A stretch of DNA of 64,000 nucleotides from Novosphingobium sp. IK01 (GCF_033242265.1 NZ_BTFW01000002.1:36815-100814); one strand, 5' to 3'; shown: positions 42,234 through 51,405, numbered from the stretch's first letter. Program-made: numbers and translations. The notes: generated from the letters alone by a model not told the origin.

Positions 42234-44975
42234 TCACCCGCTGCTGACCCGAAGCGGTAGGAATCCGTTATTGTCCAGCATGGCGCTATCCGAGAACACA
42301 TAGTCACCGGTCAGGTTGATGTGATCCCAACCCAATGGCGAAAGTTCGCACAGCAAATCTTCCGGGATAGGCTGACCGTTTATGCGAAGGGCCTCGGATG
42401 CGCGGCTGAGATATTTGCAGTTAAACAGGATAATCGCGGCGGTCACCAGGTTGAGCGCCGCTGCCCGAACCTGCTGATTTTCCGCGCCTCGATCTCGAAA
42501 GCGACCAAGGCGATGAAAGGCAACGGCGCGCGCCAGAGTATTGCGGGATTCACCCTTGTTCAGTTCCGCCGTGACCAGTCGGCGGAGGGCGGGATCTTCG
42601 AACCATCGCAGCGTGAACAGCGTGCGTTCTATCCTGCCAATTTCCCGCATGGCGGCGGCAAGGCTGTTTTGCTGCCGGTAGGCCGATAGCTTTTTCAGGA
42701 TCAGCGAGGGCGTGACGACACGGTTGCGCATGGCAACGATGATTTGATGAATATCGTCCCAATGGCTGCGGATCAGGTCTGCATCAAGCCGATGGCCAAA
42801 CAGCGGTCCAAGCTTGCCGTAGCGCATCCGTGGTTCGAAAGCGTATAGCTTGCGGTCGGACAGGCGCGGGATTCTGGGCTCGAAGCTGAGGCCGAGCATG
42901 GACATGACACAAAAGACTATATCGGATGCCCCGCCGCCATCGACGTGCAAAGCTCCAAGTTCGACGCTGCTTCCGTGGCCGAGAATGCCGTCAAGTGCAT
43001 GGATCGCCTCGCCCGCTGTTCCGGCGATAACCGTTTGATGAAGCGGGGCGTAGCGGTCGGTGATGGTGGTGTATATCTTCACGATCGGATCCCGACCGTA
43101 GTGCGCGTTCACCGTTCCACCGCTTTCGCCTTGCCCCCCAAGATAGAAATGCTGACCATCGGCTGATGCCCGCCATCCATCGCCGAACCACGCCGCAATC
43201 GGCTCGGCATTTATTGCATCTGTCAGGGTGGCAAGAGCCGCGCGGAATGTTTCGTCCCGCATATGCCAGGTCTGCATGCGCAACAGGGCGCGTCGTGAAG
43301 CGACATTGCAAATATCCGCCATGCGCGTCAGCCCCAAATTGGTGGCTTCGGCAATCAGACTGGCGAGAAATGCCTTTTCGTCGTTCGGCGGCATCCCAGT
43401 CGAGACATGCGTGAAATGGTCAATGAAGCCGGTCCAGTGCGCGACCTGACGCAGGACATCCGTAATTCGGACTGTTGGCAGAAGGCGATAAACGCGCAAC
43501 GCATTTTCGCGTGATCGGTCATCGTTCTCTTCGTCTTTCGGCATTTTGGGAAAGCGCAGCCGGTCTCCGGCGAACAAGGCTGCATCCTTACCGGACAGGC
43601 CCTTCGTGGTTGACAACAATGCCTGATCCAACTGCCCGGCCTTAGCCGCCATCCACTGCTCGAAGTCGGGCGTACTGGATTGCAGCAGTGCAGGGCTGCT
43701 CATGGACGCTGCGCCCGAGGCAGGGGTGATCAGATCCTCGAGAGCGCGGTGCATTCGCGAGGTCGGAACCCACAGATCGCCGGAAGCAAGCGCGTTTGCT
43801 ACAGCAAAGTAGGTCGCCAGCTCCCAGTATGTTCGATCGATCTTGCCATCGGCGAACAGGTGGCGGTGCCATCGTCGTTCTATATGCCCCAGCGGAATAT
43901 CCACCGGCAGCGGTTTGCGCCAATTTCCACCCAGTTGGATCAATATGTCCATGGCGGTTTGCAAGGCGCTGGTCGCTCGCCGACCCTCGAACACAAAGCT
44001 CTCCAGAAAGCGCGGACCGACCTGCTTGAAAATCCGGTATTCCGGGCCAAGCTCGCCAACGGCATCTGGCTTGCCAGGTTTCGTCGTGCGGCGGATGACG
44101 CGGGCATCGGCTTCGATCACGTCAAGGCTGGCAACGGTCGCCACGGCCTCAGCGACATCGCCACCTTTTCGCAACGCCTGTGTCATAGCTTCAAGTACGG
44201 TTGCAATTCGGGTGAGCCGTTCGCGTCCTTGGTCGGCTGTTGCCAAAATCGTCTCTTCGAGCCGCTTTCGTGCTTTCAGGTTCGCGCGTCCGACCAGCGA
44301 GCCATACATCCCAAGCGCGGCATCGGTCGTCGTGGCTTCCAGTTCGCGCAAGGTGGCTACCAGCGTCGCCACGCGACGAGTGGGCGACATTTGCTGCATG
44401 GCCTGGGCCGTGAGGCGCACTCCTTCGCGCGCCAATTGCCGCATTCTCGGATGTGAAATCTCCGGGATCGCCGCTTTGGATGGGCTGACACGCCGGATCA
44501 TATCTATCTTGTCGAGCAGTTCGAGCAATGATCTTGCGCTGACCCGGTAGGGTGGCGCCCTCAGCCAGCTCAACCGGCTTTGCTGGTCGTGGACTTTCTC
44601 CGACAGGATTGTTTCCAGCCTTTGGCGGGTGGCCCCTGCGATCTGGTTGTATATTCTTTCCGCGAATGCCTTATCTGTACGATGCAATGCCGATGCTGTC
44701 ATGCGTTCAATCACGCTGACACCGGGTATTATGATGCGTTCGGCGCGCATTTTCCCGATCAGCCGCATCAGAAGTGCGGGGCCATCGACGGTGATGGCTG
44801 CCTCTCCTTCCAGCCACGCCGCAAGTTGCTCGCGCATAGGACGGGACAGATCCCGGAAGCCATGGTTGCGTTTAATGGTCGCAAGTTGCTCGTAGCGGGT
44901 CGGGCCTCGCCGAGCGAATGCGGCGATCACATCGGCATCGATGTCGAGCTGTTCGGCGATGTAATCGAGCATCAC
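42234..44975 (-). pseudogene. tnpA: Tn3-family TnpA, 3' part (Tn-C)
   Basis: About 911 codons from VMLDYIAEQLDIDADVIAAF to the stop, carrying most of the DNA-binding region and the whole DDE domain: AWFGDGWRASADGQHFYLGG, HVDGGGASDIVFCVMSMLGL and LNKGESRNTLARAVAFHRLG. The first 70 codons are at 46401-46609, beyond the IS256-family element. Deleting that element and one AGCATCAC restores ETLPAVMLDYIAE. The total of about 981 residues is normal, so the gene was intact before this insertion. Confidence 0.9.
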
Positions 44976-45021
44976 GTTAGCGTCCGCGCTCGTGGTGTAA
45001 TTTCCGGTTTAGATTGAGGCG

Positions 45022-45057
45022 ATCGCATGGGGTGGGGCATGCCCCACCCCATGCGAT
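45022..45057. terminator. 36-bp perfect palindrome at the IS256-family 5' end
   Basis: An 18+18 bp perfect palindrome (ATCGCATGGGGTGGGGCA and its complement) lies 79 bp upstream of the transposase start. Such hairpins near insertion-sequence ends block read-through transcription or translation from outside promoters. The fold is seen directly; the role is by analogy. Confidence 0.6.
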
Positions 45058-45135
45058 TTCGATCTCGGTGGCCACCGGGCTCATCGGTAAGGTGGAGTTA
45101 CCACACTTCACACGCCCACCGAGGAGTTGATCTCG

Positions 45136-46347
45136 ATGACCGACGACAGACTACCGCTTGCCGAACTGATGGCGAAGACCGGGGATGGAGATTTTCTGCG
45201 CACAATCGCAGAGAGTGTTTTGCAGATCATCATGGAAGCCGACGTTGACGGCTTGGTCGGTGCTGGCCGCCATGAACGATCCGGCGACCGGACGACCTGG
45301 CGCAATGGCTACCGCGACCGCAGCCTCGATACCCGGCTCGGCACGCTCAACCTCAAGATCCCCAAGCTGCGGACCGGCGCTTACTTTCCGGGCTTTCTGG
45401 AACCGAGGAAGACCGTTGAGAAAGCGCTGGTCGCGGTGATCCAAGAGGCGTGGATTGCTGGCGTCAGCACCCGGCGCGTGGATGAACTGGTCCAGGCCAT
45501 GGGTATGAGCGGCATCTCCAAGTCCTCGGTGTCCAAGCTGTGCAAGGACATCGATGAGCGCGTCCATGCCTTCCTGAAGCGCCCGCTCACCGGCGATTGG
45601 CCCTACCTCTGGCTCGACGCTACCTACCTCAAGGTGCGCGAGGGCGGGCGGATCGTCAGCGTCGCCGCGATAATCGCCGTAGCCGTCAACACCGAGGGCA
45701 AGCGCGAGATTGTCGGCCTCCACATCGGCCCTTCCGAGGCTGAGGTGTTCTGGTCCGATTTCCTCAAGGACCTCGCACGGAGGGGGCTGACTGGCGTGAA
45801 GCTGGTGATCTCCGACGCCCACGAGGGCCTCAAGGCGGCGATCACCCGAGTGCTCAGCGCCACCTGGCAGCGTTGCCGCGTCCACTTCATGCGCAATGCC
45901 CTGGCCTATGTGCCCAAGGGCCAGAACACTGTTGTTGCCGCCGCCATCCGCCAGGTCTTCCTCCAGCCCGATCACGCTGCCGCAACACAGGTCTGGCGCC
46001 AGGTCGCCGACCAGTTGCGCGCCCGCTGGCCGAAGCTCGGCGCCTGCATGGACGACGCCGAGCATGACGTGCTCGCCTACATGGCCTTCCCCGAGCAGCA
46101 CCGGGTGAAGTTGCACAGCACCAACCCGCTCGAGCGCCTGAACAAGGAAGTGAAGCGCCGTGCCGATGTCGTCGGCATCTTCCCGAACGAGGACAGCATC
46201 ATCCGCCTCGTCGGCGCCGTTCTGCTCGAGCAGAACGACGAATACCAACTCCAGCACCGCTACATGCAGATTGAGGGCATGGCAGCCCTCGCCACACCAA
46301 TCATTGAGGAGGTTCAGCCGCTACAGATTACACCCAAGGTCGCCTGA
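45136..46347 (+). CDS. IS256-family transposase
   Basis: A 403-residue Mutator-type DDE transposase. KIPKLRTGAYFPGFLEPRKT and MGMSGISKSSVSKLCKDIDE form the N-terminal part. WPYLWLDATYLKVREGG carries the first Asp, KLVISDAHEGLKAAI the second, and STNPLERLNKEVKRRADVVG the glutamate. I chose ATG 45136 with a GAGGAG ribosome site; a TTG nine bases earlier is also in frame. The gene is full length and probably active. Confidence 0.95.
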   Translation: MTDDRLPLAELMAKTGDGDFLRTIAESVLQIIMEADVDGLVGAGRHERSGDRTTWRNGYRDRSLDTRLGTLNLKIPKLRTGAYFPGFLEPRKTVEKALVAVIQEAWIAGVSTRRVDELVQAMGMSGISKSSVSKLCKDIDERVHAFLKRPLTGDWPYLWLDATYLKVREGGRIVSVAAIIAVAVNTEGKREIVGLHIGPSEAEVFWSDFLKDLARRGLTGVKLVISDAHEGLKAAITRVLSATWQRCRVHFMRNALAYVPKGQNTVVAAAIRQVFLQPDHAAATQVWRQVADQLRARWPKLGACMDDAEHDVLAYMAFPEQHRVKLHSTNPLERLNKEVKRRADVVGIFPNEDSIIRLVGAVLLEQNDEYQLQHRYMQIEGMAALATPIIEEVQPLQITPKVA

Positions 46348-46400
46348 AAATGCAGCCCGATGGCCACACCCGAATTTACACCACATTGACGGACGCGACC

Positions 46401-46609
46401 AGCATCACCGCTGGCAGCGTTTCGCCCCGACGTAAATAGCGACCTGGAAAACGCAGGCAGCATAGTTGCAATGCATAGCCAAGGCGGGTTGCCGGTGTCC
46501 TCGATTTCGCGATGGCGAGCAGATCGCCATCATCGAGGCTATAATGGGTGACGACCTCTCCCTCGGTAGCCGGGAGAGACAAAAGCGCCTCCCTCTGCCG
46601 ATCCGTCAT
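46401..46609 (-). pseudogene. tnpA: Tn3-family TnpA, 5' part (Tn-C)
   Basis: The first 70 codons of the Tn-C transposase, MTDRQREALLSLPATEGEVV through RYLRRGETLPAVML, the usual DUF4158 N-terminal region. In the interrupted state translation reads a few codons into the IS256-family end (VASVNVV) and stops. The start at 46609 is inferred from family alignment; a slightly longer form is possible. Confidence 0.85.
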
Positions 46610-46758
46610 CGAAATGCGTGCTGGCAAGGCTGAAATCCCTTCACAAACGTCTTTCCATTCATTAAAGTTTTGAAATAGGATTTTGAAAGACGCAACCGCA
46701 GTCCACTTGGCCTCGGCCGCATCTCTTTCAAAAACGACCGTTTGCGAATGAGGCTGGA
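46610..46758. promoter_or_regulatory. Divergent tnpA-tnpR gap, presumed res region of Tn-C
   Basis: 149 bp between divergent tnpA and tnpR, the usual location of res and both promoters in this transposon layout. It includes AT-rich TTAAAGTTTTGAAATAGGATTTT-like sequence (46664-46685) and TCATTCGCAAACG near tnpR. I cannot place subsites I-III with certainty. Confidence 0.45.
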
Positions 46759-47331
46759 ATGCTGATCGGCTATGCGCGCATCTCCAAAGGGGACGACCAG
46801 AGTACCGCCCTGCAGATGCGTGCGCTGAAGGATGCAGGGTGCAAACGCATCTTCGAAGAGGCTGCCAGCGGCGGACGATGGGACCGACCGGAACTTCACC
46901 GAATGCTCGATCAGCTCCGCGACGGGGATGTGGTCGTGGTTTGGAAGCTCGATCGCCTATCGCGATCACTGAAGGATTTGCTGCATCTGCTCGACCGGAT
47001 CGAGGCGGCGCAAGCGGGTTTCCGTTCGCTCACAGAAAGCATCGACACAACCACACCAGCGGGCCGCATGATGATGCAGATGATTGGCAGCTTTGCCGAG
47101 TTCGAGCGCGCCATGATCCGAGAGCGGACGAAGGCGGGATTGGACCAGGCACGTGCGGAGGGGCGGGTCGGCGGCCGCCGGCCAAAGCTCAATCCCAAAC
47201 AACGAGCCGAGATTGCCGAAAGTGTGATGTCTGGCCGCAAATCTGCCGCCGAGATGGCCCGTATCTTCGGTGTCAGTCAACCAACTGTTTCGCGTATCGT
47301 AGCGGCAGCCTATCAGGGGGCAAATCGGTGA
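46759..47331 (+). CDS. tnpR: Serine resolvase TnpR (Tn-C)
   Basis: A 190-residue resolvase. MLIGYARISKGDDQSTALQM places the catalytic serine at residue 9. VVVVWKLDRLSRS and IGSFAEFERAMIRERTKAGL complete the catalytic domain, and the C-terminal helix-turn-helix is SAAEMARIFGVSQPTVSRIV. It is intact and divergent from tnpA. Its stop overlaps the start of the passenger gene, an unusual coupling. Confidence 0.95.
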   Translation: MLIGYARISKGDDQSTALQMRALKDAGCKRIFEEAASGGRWDRPELHRMLDQLRDGDVVVVWKLDRLSRSLKDLLHLLDRIEAAQAGFRSLTESIDTTTPAGRMMMQMIGSFAEFERAMIRERTKAGLDQARAEGRVGGRRPKLNPKQRAEIAESVMSGRKSAAEMARIFGVSQPTVSRIVAAAYQGANR

Positions 47332-48614
47332 AAATGTTCAAGAAGCTTATGGTCGCAGGGATATTGGCCATGCCTGTACCATCTTATGCCTCCCCGCCGA
47401 TGCCCTCCGAAAGTATCCGGATAATCACCGCGGCATTACCGGAATGCACCGGCGGTTGGATCGAAACCGACAGGCGCGGCCGCGTTTTCCCGATGGACCT
47501 GGCGCCCCGGCTTTCTCTGCTTTCAGGCCCGTCCAACGCATTGGACCAAGACGCCGGCCAGGATCTCTATCAAATTGCCAAAGGCCTTCTGGCTCCGGCT
47601 ACGGGAGTCCACGACCGGATGATGGATGGGGATGCCAGCCTGAAGTGCCCCGCCCACGCTAAGGAAGCCGTTGCCCTGATGGAATATCTGGTCGATGAAA
47701 AGCCAGATGCATGGCGAGGCGCCACGAATGCGTTCGAATGGCTTGGCCTCGCCTATGAATCAGGAGCCGCAGGCGCTAAAAACGTGGCGAAAGCCCGGCG
47801 TTATTATCTGCGCTTTCGCATCCACACCGGGGTCGGGCCAGAGGCACGTTGGTCTGACGGGATCGATAACAGCCTTTTGGGTAATGTCGAACGCGCGGGT
47901 TTGAGACCGTATCTCGATGCTCTGGCCCAAAGCAAGCGTGGGGGCGGCGCAGCACGATTGGCGCTGGCGGAAGCAGCTTTGCCCACCGATCCTTTAGCTG
48001 CCCGCAAGTGGCTACGATATCTCGATGATCGCCCGCTCATTCGCCTTCTCGAATTGGAAGATCAAAAGCGCATTCCAGTCATCGCAGATGGCGAAGAAAT
48101 CGAATTTTGGGCCGAAGCGTCCAGAACGCTATTCGGATACCGAAAATATTCGGCGCGCTTGCTCAAGGCGGCGCAACAGGTGGATGGAGGAAGCATCCCG
48201 ACCTCTGCCGAACGACCGTCGATTGATCTGCTGCGATCGCATCTCGATATGGCAAGTGTTGCAGATACCGATGCCACCCGCGATCCTATCCCGGTCCGAG
48301 CTTTGGTAACACCGGAGGGGCGCGCAATCTGGATTGAAGCTTGTAGCACTCACCCTGCGCAGTCGATGCCGCTCCAGGTTCTCAATGTGCAATTGAACGC
48401 TGCAAGGCTATATAGCGTGAAGAATGTGGCCGAGTTGCCGACATTGCCCGTTGTGAAGGTCGATGGACGACCGGCTTACGGTTGGATCATCTTGCCGGCG
48501 GTGCATTTCACCCGGACCGACAAAGGCAAGCTGGAAATCAAGTTCGCGAATCTGCCGTCCGAACGCTGCGTATATTCCGGTATCGCGAACGCTCCCCCGT
48601 CACCCGTCATGTAG
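47328..48614 (+). CDS. Passenger gene of Tn-C: secreted protein with Sel1-like and TonB-like regions
   Basis: About 428 residues from GTG 47328, which overlaps the tnpR stop; ATG 47334 is an alternative. The signal peptide is MFKKLMVAGILAMPVPSYAS. A segment near residue 150 (AFEWLGLAYESGAAGAKNVA, KARRYYLRF) resembles Sel1-like repeats. The C-terminal LQVLNVQLNAARLYSVKNVA and YGWIILPAVHF resemble the TonB C-terminal fold. The arrangement suggests an envelope protein that contacts partners. I do not recognise the family and no resistance function is evident. Confidence 0.65.
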   Translation: MKMFKKLMVAGILAMPVPSYASPPMPSESIRIITAALPECTGGWIETDRRGRVFPMDLAPRLSLLSGPSNALDQDAGQDLYQIAKGLLAPATGVHDRMMDGDASLKCPAHAKEAVALMEYLVDEKPDAWRGATNAFEWLGLAYESGAAGAKNVAKARRYYLRFRIHTGVGPEARWSDGIDNSLLGNVERAGLRPYLDALAQSKRGGGAARLALAEAALPTDPLAARKWLRYLDDRPLIRLLELEDQKRIPVIADGEEIEFWAEASRTLFGYRKYSARLLKAAQQVDGGSIPTSAERPSIDLLRSHLDMASVADTDATRDPIPVRALVTPEGRAIWIEACSTHPAQSMPLQVLNVQLNAARLYSVKNVAELPTLPVVKVDGRPAYGWIILPAVHFTRTDKGKLEIKFANLPSERCVYSGIANAPPSPVM

Positions 48615-48697
48615 CAAAATCGGCTGCTGCCATGATCCGCAGTCAGCGCCAAAATCTACTGTATATCTGTGTCCCGATAATGCACTGAGGCCATGTA

Positions 48698-49522
48698 AAG
48701 ACGGACCGGCGTGACGCGATGACCCTGGCGCGGCTGCTACGCGCTGGCGAACTCACCGCAATCTGGATACCGAACGAAGCGCACGAGGCGGTACGCGATC
48801 TCATCCGCGCGCGACGCAGCGCGCAAGACGATGCCATCGGAGCCAAGCAGACAGTGCGCAGCTTCCTGTTGCGTCATGATCGTCGTTTCGGCGGCAAGGC
48901 GGCCTGGACGAAAATGTACTGGCGGTGGTTGTCCGAGCAGCGGTTCGATTTTCCCCACCAACAGCTGGCATTCGAGGAAATGCAGAAGCGGGTGCTGGAG
49001 GCGCAGGCACGGGTCGGGCGCTTAGAAGCGGCGCTGGCTGAAGCGGTGGACGCATGGTGTTTTGCGCCGCTGGTCCGCAATCTACAGGTCCTGCGCGGTA
49101 TCAGGCTAGTCAGCGCTGCGACGCTGGTCGCTGAAGTAGGCGATCTCACCCGCTTCGACAATCCCAAGCAACTGATGGCGTATGTCGGCTTGGTGCCGTC
49201 CGAGCACTCCAGCGGCGCTCGGACCAAACGGGGCCGGATCACCCGCGCGGGCAACGCGCAGGCACGAACCATGCTGATCGAGGCGGGCTGGTCGTATCGG
49301 CTGCCCGCTCGCGAGGAACGACGCTACCGTGAGCGGGTCATCGACTTGCCCGAGGACATCCAGGTGATCGGGTGGAAAGCGCAGGTTCGCCTGTGCCAGC
49401 GCTACCGTCGCCTGGCGGCCACGGGCAAGCCTCAGCCCAAGGTGACCACCGCGATCGCGCGTGAACTGGTCGGCTATGCCTGGGACATCGCCCGTCGGGT
49501 GTCGCCGGCGATAGCCGGCTGA
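48698..49522 (+). pseudogene. IS110-family transposase, 3' part
   Basis: After the second ATGTA the frame resumes with KTDRRDAMTLARLLRAGELT and runs to the end (DIARRVSPAIAG). It includes the C-terminal Transposase_20 domain: QVLRGIRLVSAATLVAEVGD, MAYVGLVPSEHSSGARTKRG (the catalytic serine region) and NAQARTMLIEAGWSYR. Together with 41984-42186 it would give a nearly full IS110 transposase, missing only the extreme N-terminus. Confidence 0.9.
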
Positions 49523-49869
49523 TCCGCGCACGACATTAACGAGAGGAGGCGCCAGCGCACCAACTGCATAGCCTTGGCCAGCGTGCCGCGGGCACCCGAC
49601 TGTGATGGGCAATCCACGATGTACGGTGGGGCAGGTTCGTCCGACGCCCGAACTTAGACGGAGGATAGGCCCAGCGACGGATACGGGTAGTGCGGTAACC
49701 AACCCGCGGATGAGAGCATGATCAATCGTCGTCGATCAGGCGTCCGCGGCACACCCGCCAAGGTCAATGCGACCGCTGGTCTTGCGACCAGCGAAGGAGT
49801 AAACTCGGTCAGCGTCTCGGATGGCAGTCATGAGAGCGTAGGATTTCGCCCCCTCCCGCAAACGACCCC
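49523..49869. other. Noncoding region after the IS110-family transposase
   Basis: 347 bp with no convincing gene. It holds a perfect 8-bp hairpin CGCTGGTC-ttgc-GACCAGCG at 49774-49793 and probably the right end of the IS110-family element, whose border I cannot place. IS110-group elements encode a structured bridge RNA in a noncoding end, so this stretch is a candidate. At 49870 it meets the ssb repeat abruptly. Confidence 0.4.
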
Positions 49870-50339
49870 AATGTGGCCGCCCTGGCGGCCTCAGCTTCGA
49901 GCGAGGATCGTTGCCCGCATGGGACGAAACCGCTCGGCGGGTTCGGTCGGAACGCAGTGGAGATAGAGCCGTGCTGCCAAGCCGCTCCCGCTTGGGAAAA
50001 ATTACTGCTCGCCGCCTGCCTTTGCCAGGACAGAGAAGGTGTCAGCAATCAATTCCGTCCGATAGGCAATCTCGTTGCCCTCCCCGTGGCTGGTTTCGCG
50101 CATTCGTCCAGTGATGTGAACCAGATCGCCTTTGTCAGCACCCTCAATCTGCTCACGGACATTCGAGAAGCCGACCACGCTGTTCCAATGAGGGTCGCTC
50201 TTCCACCCGTCGCCATCACGGCGGTTGTAATTGGCCGCGACGGTGACATAGATCACCTTGTCGCGCGGCGTGATCTTGCCGATCCGGCCGATGATCCGAA
50301 ACTCAGCGATGTTCTGCGGCATGGTCCACTCCCTTGGCT
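49870..50339. repeat. 470-bp direct repeat carrying ssb, copy 2
   Basis: Identical to 4435-4904 (offset 45,435 bp) and in the same orientation. It includes element B copy 3 at 49926-49989. To its right the original backbone continues into the 79-residue and toprim genes, so this copy keeps the native 5' context of ssb. Copy 1 keeps the native 3' context. Confidence 0.9.
50002..50322 (-). CDS. ssb: Plasmid single-stranded DNA-binding protein, copy 2
   Basis: Same 106-residue protein as at 4567-4887 with no differences seen. This copy retains the natural upstream region: its start overlaps the 3' end of the 79-residue gene, which follows the toprim gene. It is therefore likely to be the expressed copy in that operon. 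Downstream of it, element A and ardC are replaced by the island junction. Confidence 0.85.
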   Translation of the reverse strand: MPQNIAEFRIIGRIGKITPRDKVIYVTVAANYNRRDGDGWKSDPHWNSVVGFSNVREQIEGADKGDLVHITGRMRETSHGEGNEIAYRTELIADTFSVLAKAGGEQ

Positions 50340-50542
50340 GATGGACGTTGGCCCGAGCCCAGACCTGGCCATTGTGGATCGCGCAGGATCTGATCGAGCC
50401 CGGTAAAGGCGTGACAGGCCGAAGGCGGCGCCAGGCCGAAACAAGACATGCTGCCATCCTGAAGATGACTGCCGCCAAGCGGAACTTGCGTGGCCGCGAA
50501 AAGCAAGGCCGCGCCGCCGCCCAAAAGCGCCCGCGCTCTCAC
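50303..50542 (-). CDS. Small protein between toprim and ssb genes, 79 aa
   Basis: The GTG start overlaps the toprim stop (GTGA) and the stop codon lies 20 bases inside ssb, so the three genes form an overlapping chain. The N-terminus is hydrophobic (RARALLGGGAALLFAATQVP), and the rest is polar with two cysteines. Overlaps at both ends support a real gene, but no family is recognised. Confidence 0.45.
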   Translation of the reverse strand: MRARALLGGGAALLFAATQVPLGGSHLQDGSMSCFGLAPPSACHAFTGLDQILRDPQWPGLGSGQRPSAKGVDHAAEHR

Positions 50543-51405
50543 GCCCGGATCGCCATTCGGGCCACCAGCGCATCGTTCCAATCGCCGCCTGGCGGAGGAA
50601 GCACGATGTCGAGCAAGCGACCATTTGCGGTGAGATTGTCGTGCCCACGCGCGATCCCATCGGCCGCGGCCTTGCCATGCTGAGAGTAGATGACAACCCG
50701 GCGCACATGGTCAGGAATGGTGATCTCGCGATAGCGCTCAACGCCGCATACCGCCGCGCAACCGGGAAGGTCGTTCAGAACCATCGCAGATTCCGCGTCC
50801 TCAAACCCTTCGGCCAGGTTCATCGTCACATCAGCCGGCGCGCCAAGCTGGATGATGCTTCCGCGCGTATCACCCAGCGTTCGCTTCGCGCCATCGAGGC
50901 ATCGCGCCTTCTCGCCATCGGGGTCGAGGAATATACGCAGCAACGCGCGCAAATCGCGCCCTTCGGTCATCGGGAGAAGAAGAGCTGGCAAACGCAGTTT
51001 GCGGCCATTCTCATAGGTCACGGCGGAGGGCGTAAACCGACCTGCGCAAGAATGCCCGATGCCGCGCCGGTTCAGATAGCGCTCGGCGATGGTCCGGGCG
51101 ACCGGTCTGGCCATCCCCCATATGTCCGTAATCAGCGGGGTCAGATCGCGAGCCGGGGCGGCATCAACAAGATCGCGGGCGCGGACCTTCGGGTTGAGCC
51201 GCAAATCCCGCAACGCGGCCATGATCGCGCTTTGCGTGCAACCGGCAAAGCAATGGAACAGCACGGCTTGCCGGCCAGGCGTCACAGACAAGGATGCTCG
51301 GGCATCCTCATGGGCAGGACAGCGGACCATCCCGTGCTTGCGATGCCAGGTGCCCTTCAGATCATGGACAATCTGGCGCGCGGCTGTTTCCGGCGTATGG
51401 GTCAT
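50539..51405 (-). CDS. Toprim-domain primase-like protein with CHC2-type zinc finger
   Basis: A 288-residue plasmid primase/helicase-like protein. The N-terminal zinc ribbon is MVRCPAHEDARASLSVTPGR with HCFAGC (C-H-C-C ligands). A DUF7146-like middle (RTIAERYLNRRGIGHSCAGR) and a C-terminal toprim domain (VTMNLAEGFEDAESAMVLND with the conserved Glu, and HGKAAADGIARG) follow. I chose ATG 51405. It probably primes replication of the transferred strand, which fits its linkage to ssb. Confidence 0.8.
   Translation of the reverse strand: MTHTPETAARQIVHDLKGTWHRKHGMVRCPAHEDARASLSVTPGRQAVLFHCFAGCTQSAIMAALRDLRLNPKVRARDLVDAAPARDLTPLITDIWGMARPVARTIAERYLNRRGIGHSCAGRFTPSAVTYENGRKLRLPALLLPMTEGRDLRALLRIFLDPDGEKARCLDGAKRTLGDTRGSIIQLGAPADVTMNLAEGFEDAESAMVLNDLPGCAAVCGVERYREITIPDHVRRVVIYSQHGKAAADGIARGHDNLTANGRLLDIVLPPPGGDWNDALVARMAIRA

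Larger units (their letters stand above)
44976..46400. mobile_element. IS256-family (Mutator-type) element inside tnpA of Tn-C
   Basis: The 1,425-bp element has imperfect inverted ends (left GTTAGCGTCCGCGCTCGTGG, right read inward GGTCGCGTCCGTCAATGTGG). It is flanked by 8-bp duplications AGCATCAC at 44968-44975 and 46401-46408, the length expected for this family. One transposase gene fills it. Confidence 0.95.
42187..48692. mobile_element. Tn-C: Tn3-family transposon inserted in an IS110 transposase
   Basis: The 6,506-bp element is bounded by 37-bp inverted repeats (42187-42223 and 48656-48692, starting GGCCTC[g/a]GTGCATTAT). Its 5-bp duplications are ATGTA (42182-42186 and 48693-48697). 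The repeats differ at three positions and do not begin with the usual GGGG. It carries tnpA (split by an IS256-family element), tnpR and one passenger gene. Without the IS256-family insert it is about 5.1 kb. Confidence 0.9.
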
